A DNA stretch of 64,000 bases from Neckera pumila (GCA_963969595.1 OZ018408.1:23247823-23311822); one strand, 5' to 3'. Counted from the first letter of the stretch, positions 11,916-23,560 are shown. Numbers and translations are program-made. The notes: generated by a model from the sequence alone, not told the origin.

Positions 11916-12450
11916 GCATGCCCTCCCTCAATTCTCATTCAAGCTCCCTTCTCCACCAAATCCCCACCCAAAGAATCCCAAAGATGCGAAATTGGTCAGC
12001 AGACTCTTGGTCAATGAGGCGAGGATGCTATGAAAGCACAATGGGAGAGGAGATGGCTGTGCAGATTGTGAAAATGCGAGGGAAATTTGCAAGATTCGAA
12101 GTGGAAAAAAGACACCCAGTTGCAAGTTGGCAGCCCAAGGAAGTGAAAAGCACTTCAGTAAACTTCTGATAATGATGAGAAGGCAGATGCGGAGGAGACG
12201 GGTTGCACAAAGATGGGAAAGGAGTGACCGAGAAAATGCGAAATGCCCGTGATCGCCACGAGGGGCGATGGGGGAGAGCCAGAAACTGTCACAGAAAATT
12301 CAAAAGCTAGGCTCATGACGATGGAGCCATGAGCTTCACACTTCATCCCCTTCTCTCCACGGTCGGTTTCCATCTTCGTACGGATTATTCCCAAAACCAA
12401 GGAAAGAAAAGAAGAAAATTGATACCAACGAAACTGCACCTAAAATCAAC
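11916..12450 (-). promoter_or_regulatory. Upstream/5' leader region of LRR gene, duplicated from or to the BOU upstream region
   Basis: Read on the minus strand, this block matches 57428-57978 in order and nearly throughout: 'tttcgcattttctcggtcac', 'cttgcaaatttccctcgcat', 'gtgctttcatagcatcctcg', 'tttgggattctttgggtgg'. In one 83-base stretch I count 5 differences. It ends 85 bp before the LRR ATG. It is in the same sense relative to its gene as the BOU copy, so it probably contains the promoter and part of the 5'UTR of both genes; that is an inference. Several CG dinucleotides of the BOU copy are TG or CA here (e.g. cgtcgtcgcgagcc versus catcgtcatgagcc). Confidence 0.7.
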
Positions 12451-13249
12451 ACCTTCCTAAAACCAACATCTATTGTTTCCTACGAGTCAAAAGTTATGGC
12501 CTAATATGCTACTTTTTTCACCTGCCGGGCAGTTTGGGCAAATCTGAAAAAAACAATTTTTTCAGAAGTAAAAATTTGAAATTGGTTTTCTACAATTATA
12601 TATACATGAAAAGGTTTGAATCATTCCATTCCAATCATTGAGTCAAAAGTTATGAGGGTTTTTAGTTTGCGGGCAGTTATAGATTTTCTACTATAAAAAA
12701 AACTTTGTAATCGTTTATTTGACTCAGTTTTCAATATTTTTGGAAAAAAAATCCTAGGATGTAGATTGATTATTACAACATTTTAACCATTGGGATTGGC
12801 ACTTTTTTAATTCATAAATAAATTCTTAACAATTTAGTATTTTGAATCATTATCTACTTCTTTCTACTTACTATTTTTTTTCTATATGTTATACAATTCC
12901 AAATGATGTGAAAAATTTCAAGCATATTGCCAACTTATTTAGGAAATTGAATTCAAAGAAGCACCATCATTTTGGACATTTTTTCATTGAAAAATGAGCT
13001 TGTGAAGTGCAGCTGCCCGATTTTTTGCAGGATTGAAAAAATGGTTTTGGAGACTTGGAATGCTTATATCTTTTGATCTTCACGGTGGAATTTTCTGAAA
13101 TTTTAACCACGTGTTGTTAATACATCATACTACAAGATCCTACGGTTACATGTGTCAAAAATTGTTTTTCTCCAAAATTTTGGTAGTTGTATTAGAAATG
13201 GCAGTTTTGGAGCGTTTTTGGTGATTACATAGTCATGGAACTTTAGGGG
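12451..13249 (+). mobile_element. TTAA-bounded TIR element, subfamily B, left end lost
   Basis: From about 12480 onward it is collinear with 35175-35942 ('caaaagttatggcctaatat', 'gggcagtttgggca', 'tctacttac', 'gatcctacggttacatgtgt'). It ends CATGGAACTTTAGGGG followed by TTAA at 13250-13253. The left ~150 bp of the element and ~160 bp of adjoining sequence present in the other duplication arm (57270-57428) are missing, consistent with one deletion. The paralogous arm reads TTAG at the equivalent unoccupied point (minus strand of 57255-57258). Confidence 0.75.
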
Positions 13250-13927
13250 TTAAATTGGTTCAATTTTCATATTTTCTTGTTGGCACTTGAAAAGAGGTTC
13301 CAACGTACCAATAAACGTGACATGTAGATACCATATGCATGCAAAAATTATGATGGAATAAAGTTTGTTTCTAAAACAATTTCTTCCATATAGATACATA
13401 ATTGATTTGGGAGAGTTATATACAAAATGAAGATGGCGGTCTAGAATCAGTGGTGCATTTGGGGGGGCCCACCTTATTTACAAGAGTTTGGTGTCAATTT
13501 TAGAAACATCTATTTTTAGCACTTTGGAACATCATAGTTTATTCGGATGGTGTTCAAAAAAGGCATTCTAAGAGAATCTAGAGTTCTTCCGACCTTTTGA
13601 CTATCAACAAGATCCTACAATTTTTTTGATATAATTAATTACAATGGAACAACATTGAACTGCTTATTTTGTTGGTTTTAGGATATTTACTTTGTGTATC
13701 AAAACACTACATGTAGGATCATCAAATATACAACTACAATATGTATTGTACTCGATGGTCAAAATTAGATTCTGATGTTGAATAATTAGTTTTTCTTCAA
13801 AAAATAAGGTTCAATTTATATCTAAAATAGAATTACCGACAAGATTTGTTTTTGTCCTATTCATCATGTTCAATTCATCACAAAGTTTAGAACATGCGGT
13901 TTGTCAACAATCATTAGGAAAAAATTT

Positions 13928-14372
13928 AGCTCTCAAAGAGGCTGTGAGTTCAGGATAGCAAAGAACAACATGGAATGCTGGTTGAAAAAAAAATTGCAAA
14001 AAAAAATATTTTTTTTTTCCCCCTCTTCGGCAAGTGAACTGTAGGGTCTAAATAGCACAGGACCGTTCAATTAAATAATTTCAAAAATTTAATTTTTTTT
14101 GAAAATAAAGTTAATATTGAAATAAATATGAAATTATAGAATTTCAGCTTTGATGCTAACATGAGTGCTCGCATGAGTGGTGCCATGTCAGATTGAATTA
14201 TTATTATTTAATTGTTATTTATTTATTTATTTATAAATATTATTTATTATTTTATTAAAAAAAATTAAATTATAATATTTTAAAAAAAAATTTATTGTAG
14301 ACACTATTCCTCGAAGGGGTTATGAGTTCCATTGAGGAAAAGTCTTAAAAGGAAAGCAGCCCCTTTGAGGCT
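13928..14372. mobile_element. Foldback/TIR element, family D-like (445 bp)
   Basis: The left end AGCTCTCAAAGAGGCTGTG and the right end (reverse complement) AGCCTCAAAGGGGCTGC are inverted repeats. Inside are a C/T-rich block, 'tgccatgtcag', and a long run of TTATT-type low complexity. The BOU-side arm of the duplication lacks it. No certain target duplication was seen. Confidence 0.55.
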
Positions 14373-14816
14373 ATATTTTTTTTTAATGTATCATGTATTT
14401 ATTGTTGTTTCACGGGTTTGCACGTTAATATTTAATTTAGCGCATCATTGCAATGCATTACTTTACAATTTATTGCATTGTTACGATGCATTATCTTCAA
14501 TTGCAAGTTATGCATCGGAATGATGCAATAACTTGTATATTAAGGTGTAAATCCATGAAACAACGATAACTACATGATATTTGTTGACAAACTGTAGGTT
14601 CTAAACTTTGAGTTGTTGTTTTTGAGAAAAATTGTTTTCATAGATTACAATATCTATTTTTTTTTTAATTATATTGACCCTAACCATTGGGTGCAATTTC
14701 TATTGGTTTTGGACTTTTTTGGATTTGAATTGGAGGATATAAAGCTTTCTATTTGCAAAAGCTAGAGTGGGTTGCCGTTTGAAACCAATAAGGGCCCCAA
14801 TTTTGTCAAATTTTAT

Positions 14817-15615
14817 TCACAGCGGACGTTGTTGGAATTTCCTCCGACTGATTTGGAGATTCTGCACTTTTTCCCTGCAAGTTTCTCCTAGTTTTCATAT
14901 TTCCATGTGTTCTAATGTCACCATGGAGGGTCTTCAAAGAATTCCTATACAAGAGAAAATCATGAATTTTCTTTACAAGTATTTTCATAAATTCTCTCCA
15001 AATTTCCCATGTACAATTCAAATTGGTAGACTTTGTATACATCATACATTTCAATGTTGTTTCCACCTAATATTTGGTAGATTTTACAAGATGCAATTGT
15101 CCTATATCGATTGTCAAAGGTACTATGAGGTTGGACACATAAGACTTGTAGGTTGTCAATCTACATGATAATGTTCAAATTCTAATCAGAGAAATCTAAC
15201 TTTTCTTGAGTTTGTATACTTTAGAAATCTAAAAAAATTTATATCATATGTCTAGACCCAAAGTTCTGAAATGTACAAATTAAAGAGATTGAAATTCAAA
15301 AACTACATGTCAATTAGATTTGAGACTCCAAAATTCACAACTAGTATTGATTGTGCTCACTAAAATCTACATGAAACTTAGGTTTTGGAAGCATATATCT
15401 ACATTTTTCAGAATTTTTACTATAGATTTGGAGGCGGAGACATTACTGAAAAATGCACACATTTCTCCCTGAAAAATGCTCAAAATTCCCTATCTCACAT
15501 TTCTCCGTGAGAGCTACATTCCCTGTGTATAGAAAAAGAAGGCAAAAAAATGAATTCTTGGAGGGGATTTTCTATTATAGTGCCTACAAGGAACCTTGAA
15601 AAAGTTTCCTATGAT
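14817..15615. other. ~800 bp block present in only one duplication arm
   Basis: In the BOU-side arm 'caaattttatt' joins directly to 'gattgcattcattatagaac'. Here the same two flanks are separated by ~800 bp of less AT-rich sequence. It contains a 133-codon plus-strand ORF start (14767-15168) with no domain I recognise, and a repeated 'tgaaaaatgc...catttctcc' motif near 15450-15510. It could be an insertion here or a deletion there. No terminal repeats are obvious. Confidence 0.5.
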
Positions 15616-16513
15616 TGATTACATTCATTGTAGAACGTTAATCTAGGATTGTCTTGACGTCTTGTTTGAAAATAAGAAAAATTTTGAACTGTTTTAGATT
15701 GGCAATCCACAATGGCATGCTCTACTAGACTTTGAAAAATTTGAGTCACAATTGATTTTACAACAACCAAACTTACATATGAGGAAGTTTGAGTAGAACT
15801 CTACTTAAATATGAGTCACTACTATAAGGACAAAATCTCTTGGAGAATAGTTTTTGTTTCCTTACTTATTATTGCATTGGAATTACAATAGATGAATCCT
15901 ATAAATTAAATTATTGTTTGAAGTTCAAATTGAGGATCTTTCCTATAAAATAAAAATAAAATATTCAATCTTTTTTTTCCTTCACTTATGTAATAGAGCA
16001 AACACCAATAATTATTTGACATTTTGTTGTGCGGTTGATGAATGTTTTGAACAAGCACATCATCCAAATAATATTCATTGTAGAAGCTTCAAGAAAATTG
16101 TACAATAGAAAGAAGAAAGAATTCTCATCACTGATTAACTATATGATAATTTAGAAAAGCTATAGTTACTTACCATGATATTCATTTTTGGTACTTGTAT
16201 TCTTTAAAGCAAGTATTTAGGGAGTAAAGTTTAAAAATGAGGTTTATTCTTTAGAGAGGGAATTATAGTTAATTTCTCCTAACTCAAAGTGATCCTAGAT
16301 TATTTTATCTTTTACTTCCTTGCATGCAGCATATAAGAAACACAAATAAGTATTTCAATTTTCAAAATGAAATTCATTCTTTGAGTTTTGTTCTTTTATT
16401 CCTTAGTACCTAGCCATTTGTCCGATTTTCCTTTTTTCGGCAAGATCATTAGAAAAAAAAGACCTTTCTAGAAGGCGTCCCTAGTTTGACAATCAAAGCT
16501 ATTTAAATGAGGC

Positions 16514-17582
16514 ATAAGATGGCTATTATTGTTGTACAATGGGGTACCAATCAAAATGGCGTTTTTGAATTAGCAGTGAAAGAAATTTCAGTGTTGCCAA
16601 TTTTGACAGCCTCCCAAGAGCTAAAAAATTGATCTTTAACCATAAAATTTTTGTCACAACATCATCTTTATGTTAATAAGATGTGTAGGAAATTTCAAAA
16701 CCAAAAGATTTACCAAAAAAAATATCTTCAAAATCTACCAACATGTACAGCTATGAAAAAAGTTTCATTGCTACCAACTTTGACAACCTCCTAAGGATTG
16801 ATATATTTTTTTTGCCATGAAATCTTTTTAAAGACGTAATCTCTATATTGATAAAATTTGTGCCAAATTTCAAGTTCAAAATATTTATACAAAAAAAGAT
16901 ACTTGAAAGTTATCAGCATGTGGAGTTGTGAGAATGATTTTTTCAACCCTTGGGATGGTGTCAAAATTGGCAATAGTGAAATATTTCTCACAATTACAGA
17001 TAAATTGTTTTGTGTGTGAGTCTTTTGAACTTGAAATTTAGCACACATGTTATAAATATAGAGATGATCTTGAAAAAAAATTGATTATAAATAAGCAATA
17101 TTTTAGCCCTTGGGAGGGTGTTAAAGTTGGCAGTAGTGAAATTGTTTCTCACAACTACACATGTTGGTAAGTTTCAAATATCTTTTTTTATATGAATCTT
17201 TGGAACTTCAAATTTGGCACACACATTATCAACATAGAAGTAATCACTCTTGAAAAGATTTATGGTTAAGAAAAAGCATTTCAGCTTGTAGGAGGTTGCC
17301 AAAGTTGGCAGCAGTGAATTTTTTCTCACAACTACACATATTGGTAGTTTTTGTATATCTTTTTTTGTGTGAATCTTTTGACCTTGAAACTTAGTATATA
17401 CGTTACTAATATAGAAATGATTTTGTGGTAAAAAAATTCATGATTAAAAATCAAATTTTCAGCCCTTGGGAGGGTGTCAAAGTTGGCGACATTGAAAGTT
17501 CTTTCCTTGGGAATGCAAAAACGCCATTTTGATTGGTACTCTGCTATTCAAACTTATTTACAGAGAAGGATTGCCATCTTAG
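16514..17582. mobile_element. Large TIR element with palindromic internal repeats (~1.07 kb)
   Basis: Outer inverted ends are TAAGATGGC and its complement. A perfect 24 bp inverted repeat beginning GTACCAATCAAAATGGCG lies at 16544 and 17539. Internal units of about 160-180 bp carry 'cccttgggagggtgtcaaag' plus 'ttggcagtagtgaaa'. Two units (near 16593, 16773) are in one orientation and four (near 16945, 17107, 17284, 17463) in the other, so the whole is a giant imperfect palindrome. It is absent from the other duplication arm. No transposase is seen. An 85-codon ORF here is repeat-derived. Confidence 0.75.
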
Positions 17583-17660
17583 GTGAATTTTTTGAAGGTA
17601 AGCAATTCGAACTTGGAATGAATATGGTTATTTAAATATGTTTATTGGACATGAAGATGA

Positions 17661-18769
17661 ATCAATCTCTAGCAATCTCCAAGAGATGAATCAATTGCTT
17701 CATTGACATTCATGGTTATTTTAATATGTTTAATGGCCTTGTGAACTCCTCACATAGCTTGTGTAGTTGTAGCATTAATTTATCAAAATATTGTACATTT
17801 AAGTATGACTTCATTGTACTCCTTTCGTCTCGAAATAAATCCAGGGTTTCTAAATATACTTGTTCCAAATTAAATTCAAAACCGTCTCTGTACAACTTGA
17901 TTGACAACACTTATTTGAAGTTAGTTTGAACACCTTGAAGCAAAAGATTCCGCAAATGCAACATTCTAGAGTTTATATAGCAATTCAATCCTAGCAAAGG
18001 GAATCAAAATGCAAATTCTTACCAAACAAAGGTAATGAATTCAATCTAGAACTGTACTAAACTTGTTATTAATAAAATTTGTTGAGAATTTCCTCGAGTT
18101 GAATTACATGACATCATCAAAATTGAATATAGAAGAAATCATCAGGTTTCCTTGCACCAAGATTGCTCGGAGAATGATTCAAAATTAATAGCATGAGAGC
18201 AGTTCCAAAAAAAAAAAAATTGTCACTTTTGCGGCCTGTTTCCTAGTTGACTTCCATTCTTTCATACCTAAAAAATAATGTTGAAACCATCTTCAATGCT
18301 TAGAATTGCGCGCGCAAAGGAGCCCTCTTTGCATGGACATAGAGGATATAAAATAAAATATTTTTTAATGTCCCTTGGTAGAAACATGAAATTTCATACT
18401 ATGGGAATAGACCATAGAAATTTCAGCTCCATATCATTAAATTTGGGGACTCCTTACGTAGTAAAAACCCCTAAAACTCAAAACGTGACATATTAGTTTA
18501 TATGATTTTTAAATATAAAATGATTTTTGAAAATTTCTGAAAAATATAAGATATGATTAAACTCATAAGAAGAGTCTTCAATAAAAATTTCAAGTTCATG
18601 CGAGTCATGTTCAAAACTTATTGCAAAAGGAAGCTTCGGCACTGCTTTTGTGACAATGTTTCAGTACCGGTCTTTCTTGCAATCACCCTCAACAAAAATC
18701 AAACAAACAACTCAACCACCAAAATAACAAATCATCCAAACTTTTAGAATCCAAAAATAGATATAGAAT
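17661..18769. other. Unassigned intergenic DNA
   Basis: Only a single Stowaway-like end (17820, 'actcctttcgtctcg') without a partner was noticed. Short ORFs have no recognisable content. The stretch just before 18770 may be eroded retrotransposon. Confidence 0.5.
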
Positions 18770-21323
18770 GTTGCCACAAGAAGACACAATCAGCTCTCAT
18801 TCGAATTTAGATAGCCCATCAAAGCAGCCCATTCCTATAAAAAATCAAAGATAAAAAATACCTCTTCCTGTGGATCGTCAGGCTGGACTAGCTATACATA
18901 GGTACTCTAGTCAAAACATGATCCCTTCTGTCAAGCTACAAGATTACTGGATTTCAGTATCGGAATCGCTTGAAGAACCTATCAACTTTGAAATTATAAA
19001 TCAACAGAAGGAATAGAAGGCTACCATTGAAAGTAAAATCAATTCCATTTTAAAGAAAGACATGAGAAATTATAGACCATCTTAAAAATAGATCTTCCAT
19101 CACAGCAAAGTGGATCTTTAACCCCTAAAGTCCCATTGTCCCCTTGGGGGACAAAATGGATTTTGGGCAGGCTACTATGGCTTCAATATTCATCATTATT
19201 TTTTGAAACTTTTTACAAAGATAGAAAATCACATTAGCTTTATGGGAATATAACTTTTATTTCAATCGGTGCATGGGAGCAAAAGTTATGGCACAAAAGG
19301 TCCTTTTTTTTGGTGCGGCGGGTAGAAATCTTCTCACACAAAAAAAAATATAAATTTCTTTTAAAAATTATTCTCTCATAGATTGTATTTTTATCTATAT
19401 GGGAAGCTTTGATTCATCCCATTTGGATTTGTTATGTGAAAGTTACAGACAATCTTATTTTTCGGGCAATTAAAGCATCTTCTTGAAAAAATAATTTGTA
19501 CGAGTCATTTCTGAATACAATTTTTCAAAAAAACATTTGTTTGACAAGGCTAAGTATGCTTGCTAAAACAATCTCACCATTGGGATTATAGTGTTTTAAT
19601 CCCATCTTAGAGCTATTGATGATTTAGTTTTTGCTTCAATCTTGGACCTACTTCTATTTAACAATTTTTTAAAGAATGTTTTTTTTTTTGAATTTTTTTT
19701 CTTAGATTTTCAACCCAATTATTCAACATAAAAAAAAATTAAATTAAAAGTCTGTAGTGCAAATTTTTTTACAAATGGCGGTCAAAGTCATTTGAAACTG
19801 CAAGTCAATGTTCAAAAGATCAATTTTTTCCAACTTTGAATGCTTATATCTTCTAATCTGTACAGTCAAACTCTATGAAATTTTTACCACATGATCTAAG
19901 ATAAGTTAAGTATAAGATCCTACGGCTAGATTCTAAGAAAAAATATTTTTTCTCTTTTCTTAGATGAACGCAGCAGAACTAGCAATTTTGAGTCGATTTT
20001 GACAGAAAAATGCCTTAGGACTTTAGGGGTTAAGATTAAAAAAATGCACATGGAGGAAATAACAAATTTAAAATGAGAATCGTTGTACGCGGGTTCTAAT
20101 AAAAGATATTGATTACTAGGATATTTTTGCACTTGTAGTCAGATGGTCAATTATTTGAGTAATATTGGCATTAACAGCTAAATAGAATGGATCATTAAAT
20201 CAAATGGATATTATAACCGCCTAAATGGAATATGACAAAGCTGTGTAAAATTAATTGAGCTCTTTATGGTTTAAAACAGTCTCTAAAGGCTTGGTACGAC
20301 CAAGTAGACCAATGGTTGCAGAAACAAGGATTAATTAAAAGCAAAAAATGACCCAAATTTATAGTTTTGAAGGCAAGATGAAAAACTGGCAATTTTGCTT
20401 CTATTTTTTAGTGATGTATTTAAAACAGAGACAACCAAAAAAAGATAAATTGATTCAAATTTGAATTACAAAGAAAATTTGAAATGATAAATCTTAGACA
20501 AGTAAACAATTATCTTGGAATTGAAATTCATTGACATAAAAATGATATTTTTCTTAATCAGAAAGCATATATATTCAAGCTTCTCAACAAATTTGGACTA
20601 CAAAATTGCAATGCTACAAAATTACTGATTGACCCCAATACTCAACTTCACAAGAATATGGAAACTGGAAAAATTGACCCAATGATGCATTGTTCTTTTG
20701 TGAGCAGTTTACTTTATTTATCTAACACTAGACTAGACATAAGTTTTGTTGTTAGCTGTATATCTAAATACTTGTAAGAACTCAAGATTGTCCATTTTTA
20801 AGCAGCTAGTAAAATCTTCAAATATTTAAGGGGCACAATAAACTATGAAATACTCATGACTTTCAACAACAGTAGTATATATCATACCTATGCGGACGCT
20901 GACTGGAGCAGAGACATCAATTCAAGACAATTAGTCTCAGAAATTCTACACAAGATGAAAAATTCTAGCATATTCAGGACTAGCAAAATGTAGTTGACTA
21001 TATTGCTATCCAATACTGAAGCACAATACCATATTTTGACAAATGCGGCCAAAGATATCTAAACTTCAGAAGGTTTCTTGACGAACTAGGATTGGACACA
21101 AAGAAACCTACTATTTTTCTTACTAACAATCAATCGTGTATTAAGCTAGTAGAAGAACTAATATTTTACTCAAGGACCAGCACATAGAAATCCAAAATTA
21201 CTTTATAAGAAAGGCTTCAAAAGCCAAAACTATACAAGTAAATCATGTACCCACATGAATACATTAAGTTGATTTCCTCACCAAGCCATTATTATATAAA
21301 ATCTTTATTAAACTCAGATAGAA
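18770..21323 (+). pseudogene. Degenerate Ty1/copia pol (RT-RNase H), interrupted by a TTAA element
   Basis: With stops and frameshifts ignored, reading frames give copia signatures in order. First comes an RT N-terminal stretch, 'EEPINFEIINQQKEWKATI', then KW-I-F-K-I-K across the insertion at 19118-20033. Next is the fingers/palm 'LKAWYDQVDQWLQKQGLI' near 20290, then RNase H 'YADADW' near 20890, 'SNTEAQYHILTNAAKDI' near 21015, and 'TNNQSCIKLVEE' near 21125. The tail 'YPHEYIKLISS' precedes the LTR-like block at 21324. Many stops make it clearly dead. No gag, protease or integrase of this copy is seen upstream. Confidence 0.85.
19122..20029 (+). mobile_element. TTAA-bounded TIR element, subfamily A, full length (908 bp)
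   Basis: TTAA lies at 19118-19121 and 20030-20033. The ends are CCCCTAAAGTCCCATTGTCC and its partner GCCTTAGGACTTTAGGGG. A subterminal hairpin 'ttgtccccttgggggacaa' sits at the left end. It lies inside the copia pol. Joining the flanks across one TTAA gives AAG TGG ATC TTT AAG ATT AAA (KWIFKIK), the expected copia sequence in frame, so insertion duplicated exactly TTAA and nothing else. There is no coding capacity. Confidence 0.92.
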
Positions 21324-21661
21324 TGTTGTCGTGATGTGGGCCATCTACTAGTTAAAAGATAGGCATGTTACACCATCTTTATTGGTTCTAATAGAAGGGT
21401 GGTTAGGCTCATTGGAAGAAAGTAAAAGGTTGAGTTGGATTGAGCATTTGTCCCATGTTGTTTGTAGCCTTGAATTCCTTCTATGGGTACTTAAGGGGCT
21501 TGGCTTCTTCATTTATATATATCTTTGATTTTTGAGATTATCTTATCTTATGGTCATCTTTATTTTATCAGTAAAAATTGTGGTTGAATTTTGGAAATCT
21601 TTTACTTTTATATTTTTTTAAGAGTATCACTAGTTAAAGCAATAGTGGTGTTCTTGTAAGG
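21324..21661 (+). repeat. LTR-like terminal repeat, left copy
   Basis: It starts TGTTGTCGTGATGTGGGCCA and ends at 'gtggtgttcttgtaagg'. An inverted copy of the same ~335 bp lies at 23844-24178. It directly follows the copia RNase H remnant, as a 3' LTR would, and also directly precedes the gag-like region, as a 5' LTR would. The two copies differ at a few percent of positions, so they are much younger than the pol decay suggests. Confidence 0.75.
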
Positions 21662-21682
21662 GTGTTCTCTTTATTCAAAAGT

Positions 21683-21911
21683 AACTACACTAAAAATGAT
21701 ATTTAGTGTTGGCAACACTAATTACGAACCTTGACACTAAATATCATAAGTAAGTAACACCAAATCTAATTTCTAACACTAAATATGCTCTATGGTAAAT
21801 CTGGTTAAAAAAATGAACTAAATCCGCTACAATTCAGATTTAGTGTTGTGGCTGGTAGGGGGGTAAAACACTAAATGTCATACTACAATAAATATCATTT
21901 TTAGTGTAGTT
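21683..21911. mobile_element. TIR MITE (229 bp)
   Basis: The left end AACTACACTAAAAATGATAT and its complement at the right end form ~24 bp inverted repeats. 'tttagtgtt/aacactaaat' repeats continue inside. CACTA sits inside the ends, but the flanking triplets do not match, so a CACTA assignment is unproven. Confidence 0.65.
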
Positions 21912-22249
21912 CTTTTTATTAGATTGAGTGTTAGAGACAAGTTTTCTCAATATTATTATTTCTTTTCTGTCACAAACTTTTATCGTAGCTAGAAGCCTCG
22001 TGCTTTTCTGGACAAATTGCGATCTTTACAACATCTTTGGTGAATCTGACGTGAAGCATCCGGAGTAGTAGAGTTAGTGAATTGTGTAGGGGATAACCAC
22101 GATAATGGAGGCGAACAAACAATATAGAGTTTGAAGGATGATGGCAAATGAAGGATACCCTGGTGGTTATGTTTGAGGGCCAATAGATGGCTAGTTTGGT
22201 AGTCAACCTAGTGTACAAAATGCATGTATGCTAAGGATGCTAGCGATGA

Positions 22250-23560
22250 ACTTGCTAATGAGGCAACAATAAGGTGAGTAGCAAAGGGAAGCATCGGCAA
22301 CAAAGGCGATTGAACTCTATCGTAAATTGAATGGACCAATTTGAAGGACATAATTTTTCGAGGTACATTCACAAGAGAGATGGAGTTGAACCGAGTTTCA
22401 GAGAATGAGATGATTGAGAGTTTTGAACTCTCCGTGGTTTTTGAGATTCATGGAAGGGTGAGGGAGTTAAAAGAGAATGATGGTGACATTTGGGAGGCAT
22501 TTGTACATGCATTGATGGAGGAATTTTTTTTGGAGGATTTGGAGAGGGTAACAAAGAGGACATTTTTGGAGTGGGTTGGTCATTCAATCAAGGGTCTCTT
22601 GGCAAACGAGTTGTTAAGGGAGTTTGAGCGCCAGTACATACAGTTGACGGGGGCAGAAAAATCAACTTTGGAGGTGGAGAAAACAGAGTTGTTCAAACAA
22701 GCAGCGGACCCATGGCTTCAAGAGAAACTGGAACTGCTTTTGGAGGATTGTAATGAAGAGCGTGGTTGAAATCTGACTGGAAGGATGTAGAGGGGGCTGT
22801 ATCATTGCTTACTAAGAGACAACGATGAAGAGACAAGTCTGCAGTGAGCGATGTTAAGGTTTGATGTTCTGGCTGTGACGCATTCTTGTAGCAATCCATC
22901 TTGCACCAAGCCTTCTTATGTCCATACAAAGGTGGAAGATTTAGCCATGGACAAATTGGTAAGGGGCATACAAGAATTAAAGTTGAAGTATGCTGTGTTG
23001 GAAGAGAAAGGCCAGGTTTTAAGTGATCCAACATCAAAATCAAAACCTGGACTGACCGGAGGAAGGTTGCCTCTTTGTTGTATGTAGTGTGATAGTTTTG
23101 AACATTTATGAAGAGAAATGTCCTCATTTCATGGAGGAAATGTCCTCATTACACAGTAACATTATATTTTTTAAAGACGAACAAATTCATTTGAGGGCGA
23201 CGGAGTTACCATTGGAGACAAATTTTGGTAAAGGAGGCATGAAGGTATTAGCAGAGGGATTGACAAAAGTATAGGCTAGAGGGAAGATTGAGGCAACTAC
23301 ATATGGAATTGGACTTATTCATGATTGTGTGTGTGTACCAACCCGGTGCAATGCAATGTGGACTAGAGCTATGGAACTTGTTAACGGCAAAGGACTTACG
23401 GAGGACAAGTTGCATTTAGTAGGTAGATCTATTTGCCAAGATACATGGTAGGATGATCTAGCTGATAGTTTGTCTAGGACAATGAAGACAGAGAAGGCAC
23501 AACTAGCTAAGTCAGGGCTTGAAGTACCTATGAAGAGAAAAGGCAAGGCCCTGGTCTGAT
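22250..23560 (+). pseudogene. Retrotransposon gag-like coding remnant
   Basis: The open segment 22341-22769 (142 codons) reads like a plant LTR-retrotransposon gag: 'FFLEDLERVTKRTFLEWV', then 'LLANELLREFERQYIQLTGA', then 'LQEKLELLLED'. The homology carries on past its stop (a lysine-rich stretch and 22851-23087), and a CxxC...H...C zinc-knuckle-like remnant appears near 23085-23115. Several stops and frameshifts break it. The family (Ty3-like gag versus a gag of the flanking LTR's element) is not resolved. Capsid proteins of this kind package element RNA. Confidence 0.65.

Larger units (their letters stand above)
11916..17660 (-). repeat. Inverted segmental duplication, LRR-side arm
   Basis: Read from the LRR gene outward, the blocks occur in the same order as reading leftward from BOU: upstream block (11916-12450 / 57978-57428); 'cttgttggcacttg' to 'atcaaatata' (13260-13860 / 57245-56680); 'acccaatggtta' to 'ggggccc' (14680-14800 / 56110-55985); 'cattcattgtagaac' to 'caattttcaaaatga' (15600-16385 / 55950-55170); 'ggcaagat' (16440 / 55110); weaker 'tatttaaat...tttattg' (17590-17660 / 54980-54910). 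Copy-specific insertions here are a TTAA element, a foldback, an ~800 bp block and a 1.07 kb TIR element. The last block is the least certain. Confidence 0.75.

Noticed and set aside
11735..12169. 144-codon plus-strand ORF, with a similar antisense ORF at 57445-57816
   Set aside because: Shared stretches (MRGKFARFEVEKR) follow from DNA-level duplication. The two frames diverge at indels, so there is no sign of protein-level conservation.
17820..17845. Stowaway-like end 'tactcctttcgtctcg'
   Set aside because: No matching inverted end within 500 bp, so it cannot be called an element.
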